DNA of 64,000 nt from Bursaphelenchus xylophilus (taxonomy: Eukaryota > Nematoda > Chromadorea > Rhabditida > Aphelenchoididae), in assembly GCA_904066235.2 (NCBI GenBank), contig CAJFCV020000002.1, positions 4,650,001 through 4,714,000 on the forward strand. The letters are read 5' to 3'. Under the pieces are notes generated by a model. It saw only the letters and a list, made by a program, of their open reading frames with translations. It ran no database searches and had not been told where the DNA came from. Below are positions 46,771-57,877 of this stretch, piece after piece (within the stretch, counting starts at the first letter, position 1; every line of letters starts with the position of its first letter). The position numbers were made by a program, and so were the translations under genes.

Positions 46771-48732
46771 CTACTTCGCTTTCTTCGCTGGGGGTTTCTC
46801 GGGGGTGATCCCGCACACATTTATGGCGTGGTTTTTCTCGGATTGATAGGAAAGACCGACCCGCTCGTAGACTGATTCCAAGGTGATTCCTGAGGTGTCG
46901 AGTGTGGGACAGTCCTGAAAAATGTCAATATAAGATCTACTGCATATTCTAACATCTGAATATTTTTATAAAAATCAAATTTTGGCACAGTACGAAATTT
47001 TAGGCCTTCTTCTAGGGTGCACAGTGCAAGAGTTTAGAAAAATTAAACGTCAACAAAGTCCGAAACTCTTCGAAATTGGCAAGTTTAGTACACATGACCT
47101 GTGAAGCAATGCCAAAAATTTTCAAATCAGATTTGACGAAGTCCTCATACTATTCCGTTCTCAAAGTCGCTGAATTCACTTTGGCGACATGCACAGTGCG
47201 AGAACAAAAGTTAACTTTGCACAGTGCAATTTCTTGCTTTGCACCGTGCAATAGACTTTTTGGGCCGTCGCTTGCATCCTGACTTTTTCTGCATGTGATT
47301 TTTTTTTAAAAATATTTTGCACCGAAAAAGATGCCTAACATATTATTGATCAATCAATATTTTGCTCGAAAAAATCCACACACATGCATCACCCTAGGCA
47401 TTTTTCTTTGCACTGTGCGATAATAAACATTTTAAAATTTTTACTCCCAAGTCCCTTGTAAACTCACAGGAGCTCTCTCTTTCAGCATTTTATACTGCCT
47501 TAGCATCTCTTTTACATCCGGAAGGCAATGCGGTTGATATAAATCCAGATCGCAATCGGCCATTTTACTCTCATATAAGGTGGATTTGGCCTCCTTGTTA
47601 TATGGTTTGAACGGTTTCGGGACCTCCTTCCCATTCTCTTCATCTGAACTATACACTCCTTCTGTTCCTGAGACTCGTTTTGCCTCTCGCATCAGCATTT
47701 TGAGTCTAAAATCAGCTCTTTCACCAATCCGGAGGTCCCTTTTCTTCGGTCTTTTTAGGCTCGGGACATTCAGATTGGGCTCTTCGTTAAATCCTGTTTG
47801 TTCAGCCTTTTCCAACAGCTTCTAAATTTAGAAAAATACAAAAATTTCAAAGAAATTTTAGCTTACCTTTCTACCCAAAAGCAGTTTTCTCAGCAATCTC
47901 ATACTATGATTTCGAATAAAGTGATTATGAAGTACTCGGTAATAACTGTTTAACTGATTTGGATCTGCCGAATGAGGGTGATTGTAGTATCCAGCTAAAA
48001 GTTAAGGCCAAATCTGTTGTTTTGGGCACAAAAAATAAAAATTATATTAATTTACCTCTAGTTTTTTGATAAACAACCAAAGGAGCTGGAATAAAAGCGT
48101 CATCTGTAAAGGCAATGTCCAAATCCTTTTCAAAACTTTGATTTTCCAGAAAGGCTGAGGGCAAAAATCCCTAAAAATAACCAAAGTTATTGAAAATGGA
48201 TAACAAATGGCATCGATAATATAAAGATTACCTTCAAACGATATTTTGCTTCACTGGAAAGCTTGTCGAACGACCCCCGGGATATTACGGACCGAAATAT
48301 TTCTTCCTGAAGCAAATAATGACAAAAGACATAGTGCGACATTTAAAAAAACATAAATCATCAAGCAAAATACGAAAACTCACACTCTCAAACAGTTTAG
48401 TGGGTATATCAACAAATTCCCCGTTCAGAAACAGTTTCATGACTTCTGGAGCAGCACTTTGAACTTCGTGATTTTGAGGTTTGCTACCTAAAAATTTAAA
48501 GATAAATTTAAAAAAGGATCAACTCACTATAATCATTATGATCATTAGGTGGTTCTCTGGAAGTCGACGGTAATGTTCCCATCAATGGTTGCGAAATTGG
48601 GACATAGACTTCCTTTGGGAGATGATTTGAGTTGTTTACTTCTCGATCGTTATCTTGAGATGGAGGTACAGGTTGAAAGGATGTACTTGGAGGGTATGCC
48701 GGTTGATGGGCGGACGTTCGAGGAACATCCAT
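46771..48732 (-). CDS. NFRKB-like nuclear protein (INO80 subunit, DEUBAD domain)
   Basis: Seven exons (48528-48732, 48384-48487, 48232-48306, 48056-48170, 47867-47994, 47468-47821, 46771-46914) join in phase to 374 residues. After a Pro/Ser-rich N-terminus, residues about 85-210 read LFLNGEFVDIPTKLFES, FDKLSSEAKYRLKGFLPSAF, PLVVYQKTRGYYNHPHSAD and YYRVLHNHFI. This resembles the DEUBAD region of NFRKB/INO80G, where it binds and inhibits UCH37 and anchors it to the INO80 chromatin remodeller. A basic stretch follows (LKRPKKRDLRIGERADFRLK), and the protein ends KPPAKKAK, a likely nuclear signal. It is much shorter than vertebrate NFRKB (about 1300 residues) and lacks the winged-helix part. The assignment rests on pattern recognition. 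Confidence 0.65.
47018..47418. repeat. Repeat bounded by GCACAGTGCAA inverted ends
   Basis: Within the last intron of the NFRKB-like gene, a GTGCACAGTGCAAG at the left and TTGCACTGTGC at the right could be short terminal inverted repeats of a roughly 400-bp element. Inside are further GCACAGTGC copies and the text GGGCCGTCGCTTGCATCCTG, which recurs in altered form at 29047-29067. Confidence 0.45.
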
Positions 48733-49395
48733 CTTGCCGGAGATTCAAATCTAAAAGAATTAATCTTCAAGAACGGTATCAGCTAAAGATCGGTGAGTTT
48801 TTAACGATAACAACGGTAAGGATAATATGAAACTTCAAAAATACACGTAAACCTTTCCAAAATTAGTTCATACTGTCAAAAAACCTTATCAAGGTATTCC
48901 TTGAGGCTTCCGAAATCCGCGCGCGCTCGGTAAAACAACCATTCCAATTATTATTAATTCCGCGAGCTGCGCCCGCACTGCGCAGTCTGCAATTTCGCAA
49001 GATGCGCCCGTATTGAGAATGACAGAGAATTTTTTTTATGCTATCGAGCAGACGAGCGTAGTAGAGTAAGATCCAGGCGTCTGTTTTATAGTAGACATAT
49101 TGATGTACTTTATACTTTTATGCGGTTATTTCCGATCTTTTCCATCAGCTATTTATGAAAGTTTTGTCTGATTTGTGGCCAAAATCGTCTCGATTCTGCT
49201 CATCAAGAAACCTTTCGAAAGTCGATTTCTAATAGATATCTTTATTTGTCATCACGTGAAGAATTAGAGTATTCCTTTGAATTTTAACTTTAACTCTTTA
49301 CTGAATAATTAAAATAATATCGAGAAATGTCAATGTTACATCTAAATTAATATAGAATTGATTAAATGTGCCCATCCTAGCTGCCGAATCTTGTG
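48733..49395. promoter_or_regulatory. Divergent promoter region with a GC-rich core
   Basis: The NFRKB-like gene (-) and FAF1-like gene (+) start 663 nt apart. The AT-rich gap contains a distinct GC-rich block at about 48915-49012 with CGCGCGCGC, the palindrome ACTGCGCAGT and repeated TGCGCCCG, reminiscent of NRF1-type (GCGC) promoter sites in broadly expressed genes. The evidence is composition only. Confidence 0.45.
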
Positions 49396-50851
49396 ATGGA
49401 TAGCGATCATTCGGACAATGAGTCGAACAGTTATCTGGAGGATGATTCCATCGATATGAATGATGAGAACCACGGGGGCGAAAATGGGAATTTGGACAGA
49501 CTTCCGTTGATCCCCACTGACTTCACTGACATCCACGAAGCTATTCAGAACTTCTCCGCGGTGTTTGACGCCAGGTAAGCCATTCTTATTTTTGTTCTGC
49601 ATTGTTTAGGCGGACCCTTTTTCTCTAGTGTAATGTAGAATTGGTGAAATAGAGAAAAATTTGTTGTTTAATATAAGTCTCTGCAGGTACGGCGGGCTTC
49701 ATCCTCGTTTCTATTCGGGAACTCTTCGTGACGCCATCGATGAGTCTTTCGGGATCAGCAGAAGAGCACCGGCCATAGAAAGGAAACCCTTTGCTCTTTA
49801 CTTACACAACGACGACGCCGTGGCAGCCAACATTTTTGCTCAAAATGTAAGGCTTCTTAAAGCTTATTAACAAGTTTGCCCATGTTATATAAGAAGTTTT
49901 TATATTGTGTAATCTACGGCATTGGTTTAGATAATGATCTGAAGATAAGATAATAACAAATAAAGCTCTTCGTATTTCAGGTTCTGTGTTCTGAAACAGC
50001 ATCAGCTATTCTTGGGTGCCAATACACTCTTTGGGCGTGGGATGTGACTCAAGACGATAATCGCAAAAAATTCAATGATTGGGTAGCCGAACTTGGCCTA
50101 ACTGATGTCGCTGATGTTCTTCGGATCCATCCTAAAGAAGATTACCCACTGTTGTTACTGATTACGAAGGAAAGGTCGAATTATAGTGTCGCTAATGTTT
50201 GTCAAGGTAATAAAATGTTTACTATTTATTTATTTGATTTTTAGGATTTGACAATGCCACTGATTGTGTAGAGAAGATTATGCAGGCTTTGGATCAATAC
50301 CAAGCAATCAAAAATAAGGAAGAAGTGGAAGAGAGAGGTCGGTTGGAAAGAGAGCAGATCCGGCAAGAACAAGTTACGGCTTATGAGGAGTCAAAGGCGA
50401 TTGACAAGGCTCGACAGCAAGAGCAGGAAAGGAAAAAGCAGGAAGAAATGTAAGAGACAATTCAACTTGAAAATAATTTATTAATAATTTTACTACGCAT
50501 GACAAAAAATATTTTAGAGCCGAGCAACAACGATTCTATGAAGAAGAGGAGAGGAAGCTGCAAAAAATGGCACAACTCTCCTCTTCTTTACCGGCCGAAC
50601 CCTCAGGCAATGACTGTATCACGATTCGTTTCCGTTTTCCCTCGGGCGAACAGAAAATACGACGATTTAACAAGGACGACAAGCTCAAGTGGCTGTCGAC
50701 GTATGTGGAATCTCTGGGATATGACATGGAGACTCATCGAATCTGGAATTCCGACTTCCCCAAGAAGGAAATCTCCAGTTTCGATGCGACCAAAACCTTT
50801 GCCGAACTCAAATGGCCTCTGAGAGAACAAGTTACTGTCGAGGAGAAGTGA
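49396..50851 (+). CDS. FAF1/UBXN-3-like UAS-UBX protein
   Basis: Five exons (49396-49574, 49687-49846, 49981-50206, 50245-50449, 50518-50851) give 367 residues. After an acidic N-terminus comes FDARYGGLHPRFYSGTLRDA, the start of the UAS (thioredoxin-like) domain, continuing to PLLLLITKERSNYSV (about 58-190). A highly charged coiled coil follows (about 200-280), then a C-terminal UBX domain starting about CITIRFRFPSGEQKIRRF. Block order and strings match FAF1, an adaptor that brings ubiquitylated clients to the p97/CDC-48 segregase; C. elegans UBXN-3 acts in replisome disassembly. The p97-binding loop reads FPKK rather than the usual FPR. The UBA and ubiquitin-like domains expected N-terminally in FAF1 are absent, so either the gene is short or upstream exons were missed. 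Confidence 0.88.
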
Positions 50852-51704
50852 CGAGTATTTATTTCGGAGTAAAGTTTTGTCTTTTCTATCGATTTGGTTC
50901 AAAAAGAATGACGCTTTTCCAATTTCCTCAGGGATTTTAGTCGTTCTTTTTGTATTAATTTATGTAAATTTTTTGATGTCTTATGAGAATTTTTGAGATT
51001 TACCATGGATTCAGTCGGTTTTCGCTTTCCTTGAAATCCATATTCTAATCGTTTTTGTTCCGTATTTTGTAAATGGTGACCTTTTTTGTCATTAAATGAT
51101 ATTATCCTTGACATTTCCTCTCTTTTTTTGATCTTTTTTGTGAAAAAAGTGTTATTTGCCTTGATGAATTTTGTCATTTCAAGCTCTTCTCAACCTTCAA
51201 GGATGCTGTTGTCAATATTGAACACAAACTCTCTCAATTCAATGGTCTTAACTTGTAAAATTTCAAGGATTCCCCTAAAATTTGAAGGAAACCTCCGAAT
51301 TTGACAAGAAACAAAGAAAAAGGCGGGTGGTCTGGCCGTCTTTCCTCTCCAAACTGTCCTAATAGTCCTACAATAACTATTTATAACAAACTATAACGAA
51401 CATCCACAAGCATCTGTTCTCTCTCTCATTTCAAATCAAATCGGGATCTTTAAATCGTGTCCAGCTCGACTTTTTCAACGTCTATGACGCTAATTTTGTA
51501 AATTGTCATCTTTTTTAAATAAACTTATTATGAAAATTGTGATGTATTCGAGTTGGGAGAGCAATGGTAATGTGCCAAAATTTTTATTTGGAAATTTCGG
51601 AAATAAAAAATTTTTTTTTATCGAAAAATTTCCCAATTTTTTATATGAAGTACAAGGTAACTCAACTAAATTTTGCAGACATAATCTACATGAGCCATAG
51701 ATAG
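50852..51704. other. Intergenic, no gene seen
   Basis: About 850 nt between the FAF1-like and the Death-SEFIR gene. Frames here (for example 50899-51177 on the minus strand) are Lys/Phe-rich and without domains. A TTTTGCAG acceptor at about 51679, 27 nt before the next ATG, is a likely spliced-leader site. Confidence 0.5.
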
Positions 51705-53014
51705 ATGACCGAGGTCTCTTACGACATTGACGATTCCCTCGCCGACCTCACTGTTACAGTATGCCTGGATGAGGACGTTCCCATCGAACCACAGCCTCGC
51801 CCTCGCAATTTTGAAGATGATATTACCTTATTTGCCGAACAAATTGGCCCTCCAATCAGAGCTGAGGACGTTGAATTTGATATTGATGCAAATGCACAGT
51901 GTCGGAATCTCCCAATTCAAGCGGCGAGTGTCATGGAGCTGCGTCTGAATCCACCGGCAATTGGATCAATGAGAAATTGGGAGTATTTGGCGATGTTGTT
52001 GGGGATGAGTATGGAGGAGATTGTAGGATTACGGTAGGATTTTGATGATAAAGTTGGCATAATTTTTGGAGGCTCTCAACTAATGGTTAAGTTTTTAGTC
52101 GAGTCGAAAGTCCCGTCGCCAAATTGCTTCAGAATTTCGCTGATTTTTCGTTACGAAGTCTAATCGCCGCCTTGAAAGATACGAATCGGGTAGATGTCCT
52201 AATTTCACTTCAACCTTTCATAAATTCGATTGGTAATGACAGTCTGGCCATTGGTGGTGGCGACTCTGGCCTTTTTGATAACGCTACCACAACCACTGAC
52301 TCTGCTGACTATGGTTTGGCAGGTAAGAGCATCATTTTTTGATGAGAAACATATCAAATTATATCCAAAGGTCAAGTATAATATAATTTTAATTTTTGAT
52401 ATCTATTTTTAGGTCCGTCATCCCAACCAGTGTCCATTCCACGTCCACAAAGGCCATTTCAAATCCCAGATAGATTTGTTTTGGTTACCCATCATGAGCC
52501 TCAAGATAAATCTCCACAAAGTAAAGAGATCCGGAAATATTTCCGATCCCTTTTTGCTAGTCTCAAAGCGAGTGGGGAGAAAGAAGGTACCCAGATTTTG
52601 GACGTGGAAGAATGCCTGGATGCTCAGAATTTATATCCGACAATGAGGAGGATCTACAGGCAAGTTATACCTTATTTTAAGGTCAAATTGTGTATCAAAT
52701 GATGATTAATATAAATGTCGTTTCTTTTTAGTCAAGCTCAACTCATAATCCTCTACGTATCGCCTCTTTACTTTCATGAAATCCATAATCAGCAGCAAAT
52801 ATCTCCGCCGAATCAGAAAATACAGCTCAAAAGGTATGTGGAGGACCTGATTGGCACGGAGAGTGTGGAACAGGGGAACGGAAGATTCATGGTCATACTC
52901 AAGAGCCCTGAGGACACCGAGTATAGACCACTGGGATGGGCGAGGAATACACTTTATTACGTTTTTCCGAATAATTGGAAGGATATATCCAACAAGTGCT
53001 TTAATAAAGTGTAA
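51705..53014 (+). CDS. ACTL-1-like adaptor with Death and SEFIR domains
   Basis: Four exons (51705-52033, 52099-52322, 52413-52659, 52732-53014) give 360 residues. Residues about 70-155 look like a Death domain (NPPAIGSMRNWEYLAMLLGM, then LLQNFADFSLRSLIAAL and RVDVLISLQPF). Residues about 203-335 look like a SEFIR domain (DRFVLVTHHEP, IRKYFRSLFASLK, then IYSQAQLIILYVSPLYF). In C. elegans ACTL-1, the Act1 homologue, carries IL-17-type signals from ILCR-1/ILCR-2 to PIK-1 and NFKI-1 in sensory interneurons; I infer the same here. The third intron has a GC donor (CAG/GCAAGT), which fits the reading frame exactly. A possible extension past the stop was considered but is not needed. Confidence 0.78.
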
Positions 53015-53488
53015 ACAGATCACATCAATTCCTAAAAATTTTACCGTGCTCTTTGCAGGTGCAGCCACGATATTTTGAACGATCTTTTGCTGCGCAAAAT
53101 GCAGAGAACGGTGAGAAATAAAAACCTTTTTGACCGTATCTCTGCCGATTTCGCGCGGAAAAGGTTGTAATATTCGTTGAAAGGTTGCGTGAGCGTCGTA
53201 TCTCGACCAGTGTCAGAAGAAAGTGTAGTTTTAGAATTGAAATTTCAGATGTATGCTTTCCTTGGCAGGACCAAAACACCTTTTCCGTTAGAATACAATT
53301 CTGTTGCTTCTTTCTGCTTTCCCCACTTTATCTAACGGTGCAATTCAAGCCAGTGACTTCCGTTTTCTTATTATGTTTGCGCAAAACACGTGAAAGATTT
53401 GTAAATGAAACCTTAAGGGTTTCTTTCAACCATTCACTTGCAAAATATGTATTTATGCAAGTGTTCCATTTGCTAACCTAACAGCAAG

Positions 53489-55297
53489 ATGAACAGTTCA
53501 GTACTGAGGGTGCTGTATGCTGGTGGATTGCCGGGGATTAACACTAATTGCACTGGTTTTCCCGTCTTGACCCCGAGGAAGAGCTGTCAGTTTCCTGGAC
53601 TTCACGTTGAGGTAAGTGTGATTTCTGAGTATAAATAAAGAGTTGTAGGACTGTTTAATGAGATTTGTGGGTTAGAGGCAAGAACTGCCTCAACGAAAAC
53701 TTCAAAGCAACTAATTCTAGATTTTCAGATCATCAAAAGAATTGCTGATGTACTCAACATGACCATTGAGCCTTATTACCATGAAGGTGAACTGCCAGTA
53801 GTGGGTTCAATTGTAAGATTTTTGTCTGTTTCAATCTGACAATGACACCTAATCTTTATCAAAGCTTCTTACAAATTATAATAGAAGATCCGTATCTTTA
53901 TCCTCAAAGTTCAGATTGACGGTAAAATCACCGGCTTAATGGGTTACATTCACAACGGATCGGTGGATACCATCGCTCTAATGGTCGGCCAAAGCGAGGA
54001 GCGAAGAAAATACTTTGAATTCACGGACCCTCTGTACTATGTAAGAAAACGACTTCAAGAGTAAAATAGATTCTCTAGTCTTTGGGCAAGGTGTTCATAA
54101 ACATGCCAGAGAACACTTGGGATAAATACTTTGCGTACTTCCAAAGCTATCAGTGCAATTCGTGGTTCGCCATAGGAGTCGCTCTAATTTTACAATGCTT
54201 ATTAACAGTGTTGGTGCACAAAGTCGAGGGGGAATTGAAGCAGGTAAATCAGCACTTCAAGGCCTAGAAAAATCATTGATTTAAGGAGGCAGTAAGGTGC
54301 ACAATAAGCGAATCTGTATGGCAGATTATCCGATTACAATTGTTGCAACCGGAGACTTTGGAACACAGCTCCACTGCAGGTAAAATTTTATACGTATCTT
54401 CAAAAAAATTGCAAATTTTAAGGTTACATGTATCACGCGCCAAGTCTATATTTTAAATTTGAGTAATTTGAAGCTGCTTGAATTCCCCGACGATTTTTTC
54501 AGGGAAGTTCTCAGTGGTCATCTTCTCCCTCGTCCAATGCACCGTAATCATGGGCGTTCTGAGTTCCTACATCTTTTCCAATCTCGTCCGACCACCTCAA
54601 CCAATCCCCTTCAAAAGTTTGTACGAGTTTACATCCCTCCTCGAGGCAGGGACCTTGCATTTGGTCGATGTTTCTTCAACCGGCCCTATGTATGACATGA
54701 TTCAGACTTCCAATGCGTCGGATCTTGTTCTGCTTCGAAGGGCGTTGAAACAAAATCCCGTCAGAAAGACCAATTCCGTTGAGCATGCTTTGGAAATGAT
54801 GGATGAACCTGGCGCAGTGCTTGTTCGTTATGTAAGAATAAAATTTATTGTACATAGCAGAGATAAAATTTCCTCGAAATTTGCAGGAAGACGAGCATTT
54901 AGCATTTGAAGCGTATAAGAAATGCGATATTTACATATCCGAAGCGCTGCTCCCACCATCTCGGGGATATTTGATGTTCAAAAAAGGGTACCCCCGAATG
55001 GAAGAAGTGAACAAAGCGATTGGATTGGAATACCACAACTTCAGGAAGATGTGGCTCAAGTATTTGAGGTCCTATCGAGGACAGCTAGGCTGTTCGCCGC
55101 CTGGCTATCGAAGAATTGAAGGTAGAATTAGAAAAAAATAAGAATTTGCCAACTACAATATAATTTTAATCCAAAAAATAATTTCAGCGCATTACCCTTA
55201 CATTGGAACTGTTTTAATGCTCTTTCTCACCGAATCCCTCGCACTACTAGTATTCTTCCTGGAAGTATTTGTTCATTGCTTCTACCGCCGAAAATGA
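53489..55297 (+). CDS. Divergent ionotropic glutamate receptor-like channel
   Basis: Eight exons (53489-53611, 53729-53812, 53915-54040, 54079-54243, 54286-54379, 54503-54831, 54887-55121, 55188-55297) join in phase to 421 residues. The first part resembles ligand-binding lobe S1 (LRVLYAGGLPG, then ALMVGQSEERRKYFEFTDPLYY). A membrane segment follows (WFAIGVALILQCLLTVLV). A pore-region helix then leads to FSLVQCTVIMGVLSSYIFSN at the position of the SYTANLAAF signature, then lobe S2, and a final segment (GTVLMLFLTESLALLVFFLEVF). This is the compact S1-M1-M3-S2-M4 layout of nematode iGluR-like proteins and arthropod IRs. There is no signal peptide and no amino-terminal domain. The exon 5 acceptor is TTTAAG. 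A CTAACAG acceptor lies just before the start. Ligand and channel activity are unknown. Confidence 0.78.
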
Positions 55298-55989
55298 GAT
55301 TCACATTAGAACCAAGAGTAATATAATACCTCATTGTAATGCTTTTAAGCGTCGTTCAATCATAAATTAATGTTCAGTCACAAAGAAAAGAGAATGTTTT
55401 GTGGTCAAGGAAAAGGAAACTCGCACAAACCCGATTGTAATCACTTTTCCCCGAGTAAATTCAAGAGCAATACCAAACTAGAAACTATTTCACGCCAAAT
55501 TTGTCTACAAACAAAAATGGAAACTTTTTTGCGGGTTTTCATTAAAGTCGAGACGTTTTTTCTTTAGATCCTCTGGAGTTTTGGTCAACTTGCGAGTTTT
55601 TCATCTCTAAAACCCAAAATTGGGTGATCATTTTTACATATTGATGCATGACTTTCATTTTTTGAGACAATACCTTTATGTCTCGTCTAAAAGAATACAG
55701 GTGCCCCCAAAAAAACTACTTCCCTTATCAGGAAAAAGTTTGCGAAGAGTTGCGCAACTTTGCGTCGTGTGGCGTTTCGTCCAAGCGAAATGTCAAAATA
55801 CATATAATTTGTCGGCTGATATTCTTTCTGGTTAGTTTTATTTCAGTTTCCAGACTTCTCTCAGTTTCGGCGTCTTTTATCAATCGAAATAGCTAAAACA
55901 ACAATAACAAACGTTAGAAAAACTAATCAACAATAACAAACTACTGTAATCCAAAGACTAACGGTATAACAAAACAAAATACGATATGA
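55298..55989. other. Convergent 3' intergenic region
   Basis: About 690 nt lie between the 3' ends of the iGluR-like gene (+) and SPO11 (-). Overlapping 65-72 codon frames at 55370-55896 show no domains and are probably chance. Confidence 0.5.
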
Positions 55990-57877
55990 TTACAAACAAA
56001 CACTGGTAAACGGTGCTAATTTCGGAATAATATAATCCTTGAGGATGTAATCTGGCTTGATTGAAGACATCGCTTCCAGTTCCACTTTGTAACCGGCTCC
56101 AATCATCGCTTCAACCTGAAAAACAGAAACCTACAGCGTGTATTAACCACTTTTGCTTCAAAGTCACTCCAATATCAGCAAAATTCTGCTGACGTGTGAC
56201 AGAAACACATTTCTCACCTGTTTTTCAAGCCCACTATCATCATTTGTCGTGGCCAGTTGTTTCAACTTTTTCAGTCGCTTCATATCAGCCACAGTGAGTG
56301 TTAATCGATGAATGGGATCCAAATTCATCTTAACTGCGTCTGACATCTTCAGGCCCATCATCCGTATCTCATACAATTTGACCCCATTTGATTCAATCTC
56401 CGATTTCGCGCCTCCGTATCGGTATGTGCAATATATTTGCAGGCCTAAACTAGAGTACAAAATTGCACAATAGTCGAAAAAAGAGATGGACTTACCGTAG
56501 GGATCACAGTCGACCAAACAGAAGATTTTCTTGGGGTTTTGGTTGAGAAGCCATCGAAGGAAACTCCTAGTACAAATATCCGGGAAACCACGGCCCTAAA
56601 ACAGACTTAGTAGGGTATGGAATACGTATTTCTGGTCATCACACGACTTTTTAAATTTTACATTATGCGTTTGACAATATTAGAACGAGGACAAAACTTG
56701 ACTCGAGTCAAGTCGTCCCGTCGTTCAAGAGCAACTGGAAAACCCCGAGTGGAGAATCACTAGTCCAACGTGTCTCCATTTAGATCATCCAAAGATCTAA
56801 AGACAAAAACACCAACAAAAACAACTTACTGTAACCAGCAGTACCTTGGGTAACATGGTGAATATCCCATCATCGATCAATCTTTGAAACACAGTATCCT
56901 TCTCTACTACCAGAATCGTATCTGCGTCCATATTGAATCCCGTAAACTTCATCAGCTCAGCTCCAATCGCTACAGGATAAGCTTCGCAGTTTACTTCAAC
57001 ACCTGACTCAAACGACAAAACCAGTTTTCCCATGGCAAATCCTCGACTTGTAGATGTCCGAAATCAAAAAGAAAATATCATGTTTTCGACATGTAATGAA
57101 AAGCAACAATTTCCCACGAAGATATAAAAAATCCAAACGAAAAATATTCAAAAATCTTACCACGTTCAAGCATTGCCGAGGTCTGTGGAAAAATCTGCAG
57201 ATTTTGCTAACAGCAGAGTCCAGATTCCTTTGTTTGTTCTTATACACCTTTTTATATTCATAGTAAAGATCTCTAAACATAGAGTTCGAACTGTACACAA
57301 CCTACCTCTTGGTAGAGCGTCGATTACCCAATAGCAAGGAGTATATTTGCGCCATAGCTCGAAATTGCCGGGAAAATGTTGGGAGACTTCCAACACTGAA
57401 CAATAAGCGTTCCGACGAGCTAGAGGCAGGGCTTCTGAAGAAAAACAAGAGAATTTTCAAATTGTAATAAGTGAGTATAACTAAAAAATTTTTTATAGAA
57501 AAAGGAGATAATAATAGCGCAAAAAATATTACTTTAAATCTGCAGCAGCTCTTTCTTTACATTTTAGTCACCAAATCCACCAGAAGCAACCGCAATATCG
57601 CTGAGAAATCCCGATGTTACCCATGACTAAATTACCTAAAACACAAAACCCAAAAATTAATAAAAACTCACTGAATTTCGAATGAATTTCGTAGATAGCT
57701 GTTCTGTCTCTTGTTTTTCCGGACGTCTGTGGTTTTAGTGGCGGAATCCAGTTTACGCAAGAAGGTGAGGACGGTTTTCTCGATCAGCTTGATTGTTTCG
57801 TCGCGTACTTGTTGATTATTAGTCTCAAGAATCGGCTTGAACGAAGTGATGTTCTCGATGGCCCGTAACTTTGGCAT
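55990..57877 (-). CDS. spo-11: SPO11 meiotic topoisomerase-like protein
   Basis: Seven exons (57672-57877, 57306-57434, 57161-57272, 56830-57057, 56496-56595, 56218-56444, 55990-56115) encode 375 residues if the first in-frame ATG (57877) is used. Strong SPO11 signatures are STKRDLYYEYKKVY across an exon junction, with the catalytic tyrosine as the second Tyr (Tyr116), then TSTSRGFAMGKL, and the Toprim residues Glu201 (LVVEKD) and Asp254/Asp256 (VDCDPYG), followed by YRYGG. SPO11 makes the double-strand breaks that start meiotic recombination. All introns are GT-AG except the one between exons 3 and 4 of this model (57058-57160), which ends TTTCGG instead of TTTCAG although the protein alignment needs exactly that junction. 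The 5' exon is open further upstream without an ATG, so a short upstream exon may exist. Confidence 0.88.

Noticed and set aside
53015..53110. Extra 3' exon of the ACTL-1-like gene after a GTGTAA donor
   Set aside because: The preceding frame reaches a natural stop just after the SEFIR domain, and the proposed exon has a weak donor and no domain content.
50852..53488. Operon of FAF1-like, ACTL-1-like and iGluR-like genes
   Set aside because: Same orientation, but gaps of about 850 and 470 nt are too long for a typical nematode operon without RNA evidence.
57306..57434. Apparent loss of the SPO11 catalytic tyrosine (RRNAYCS)
   Set aside because: That reading was in the wrong frame; the correct frame ends STKR and joins to DLYYEYKK in the next exon, so the tyrosine is present.
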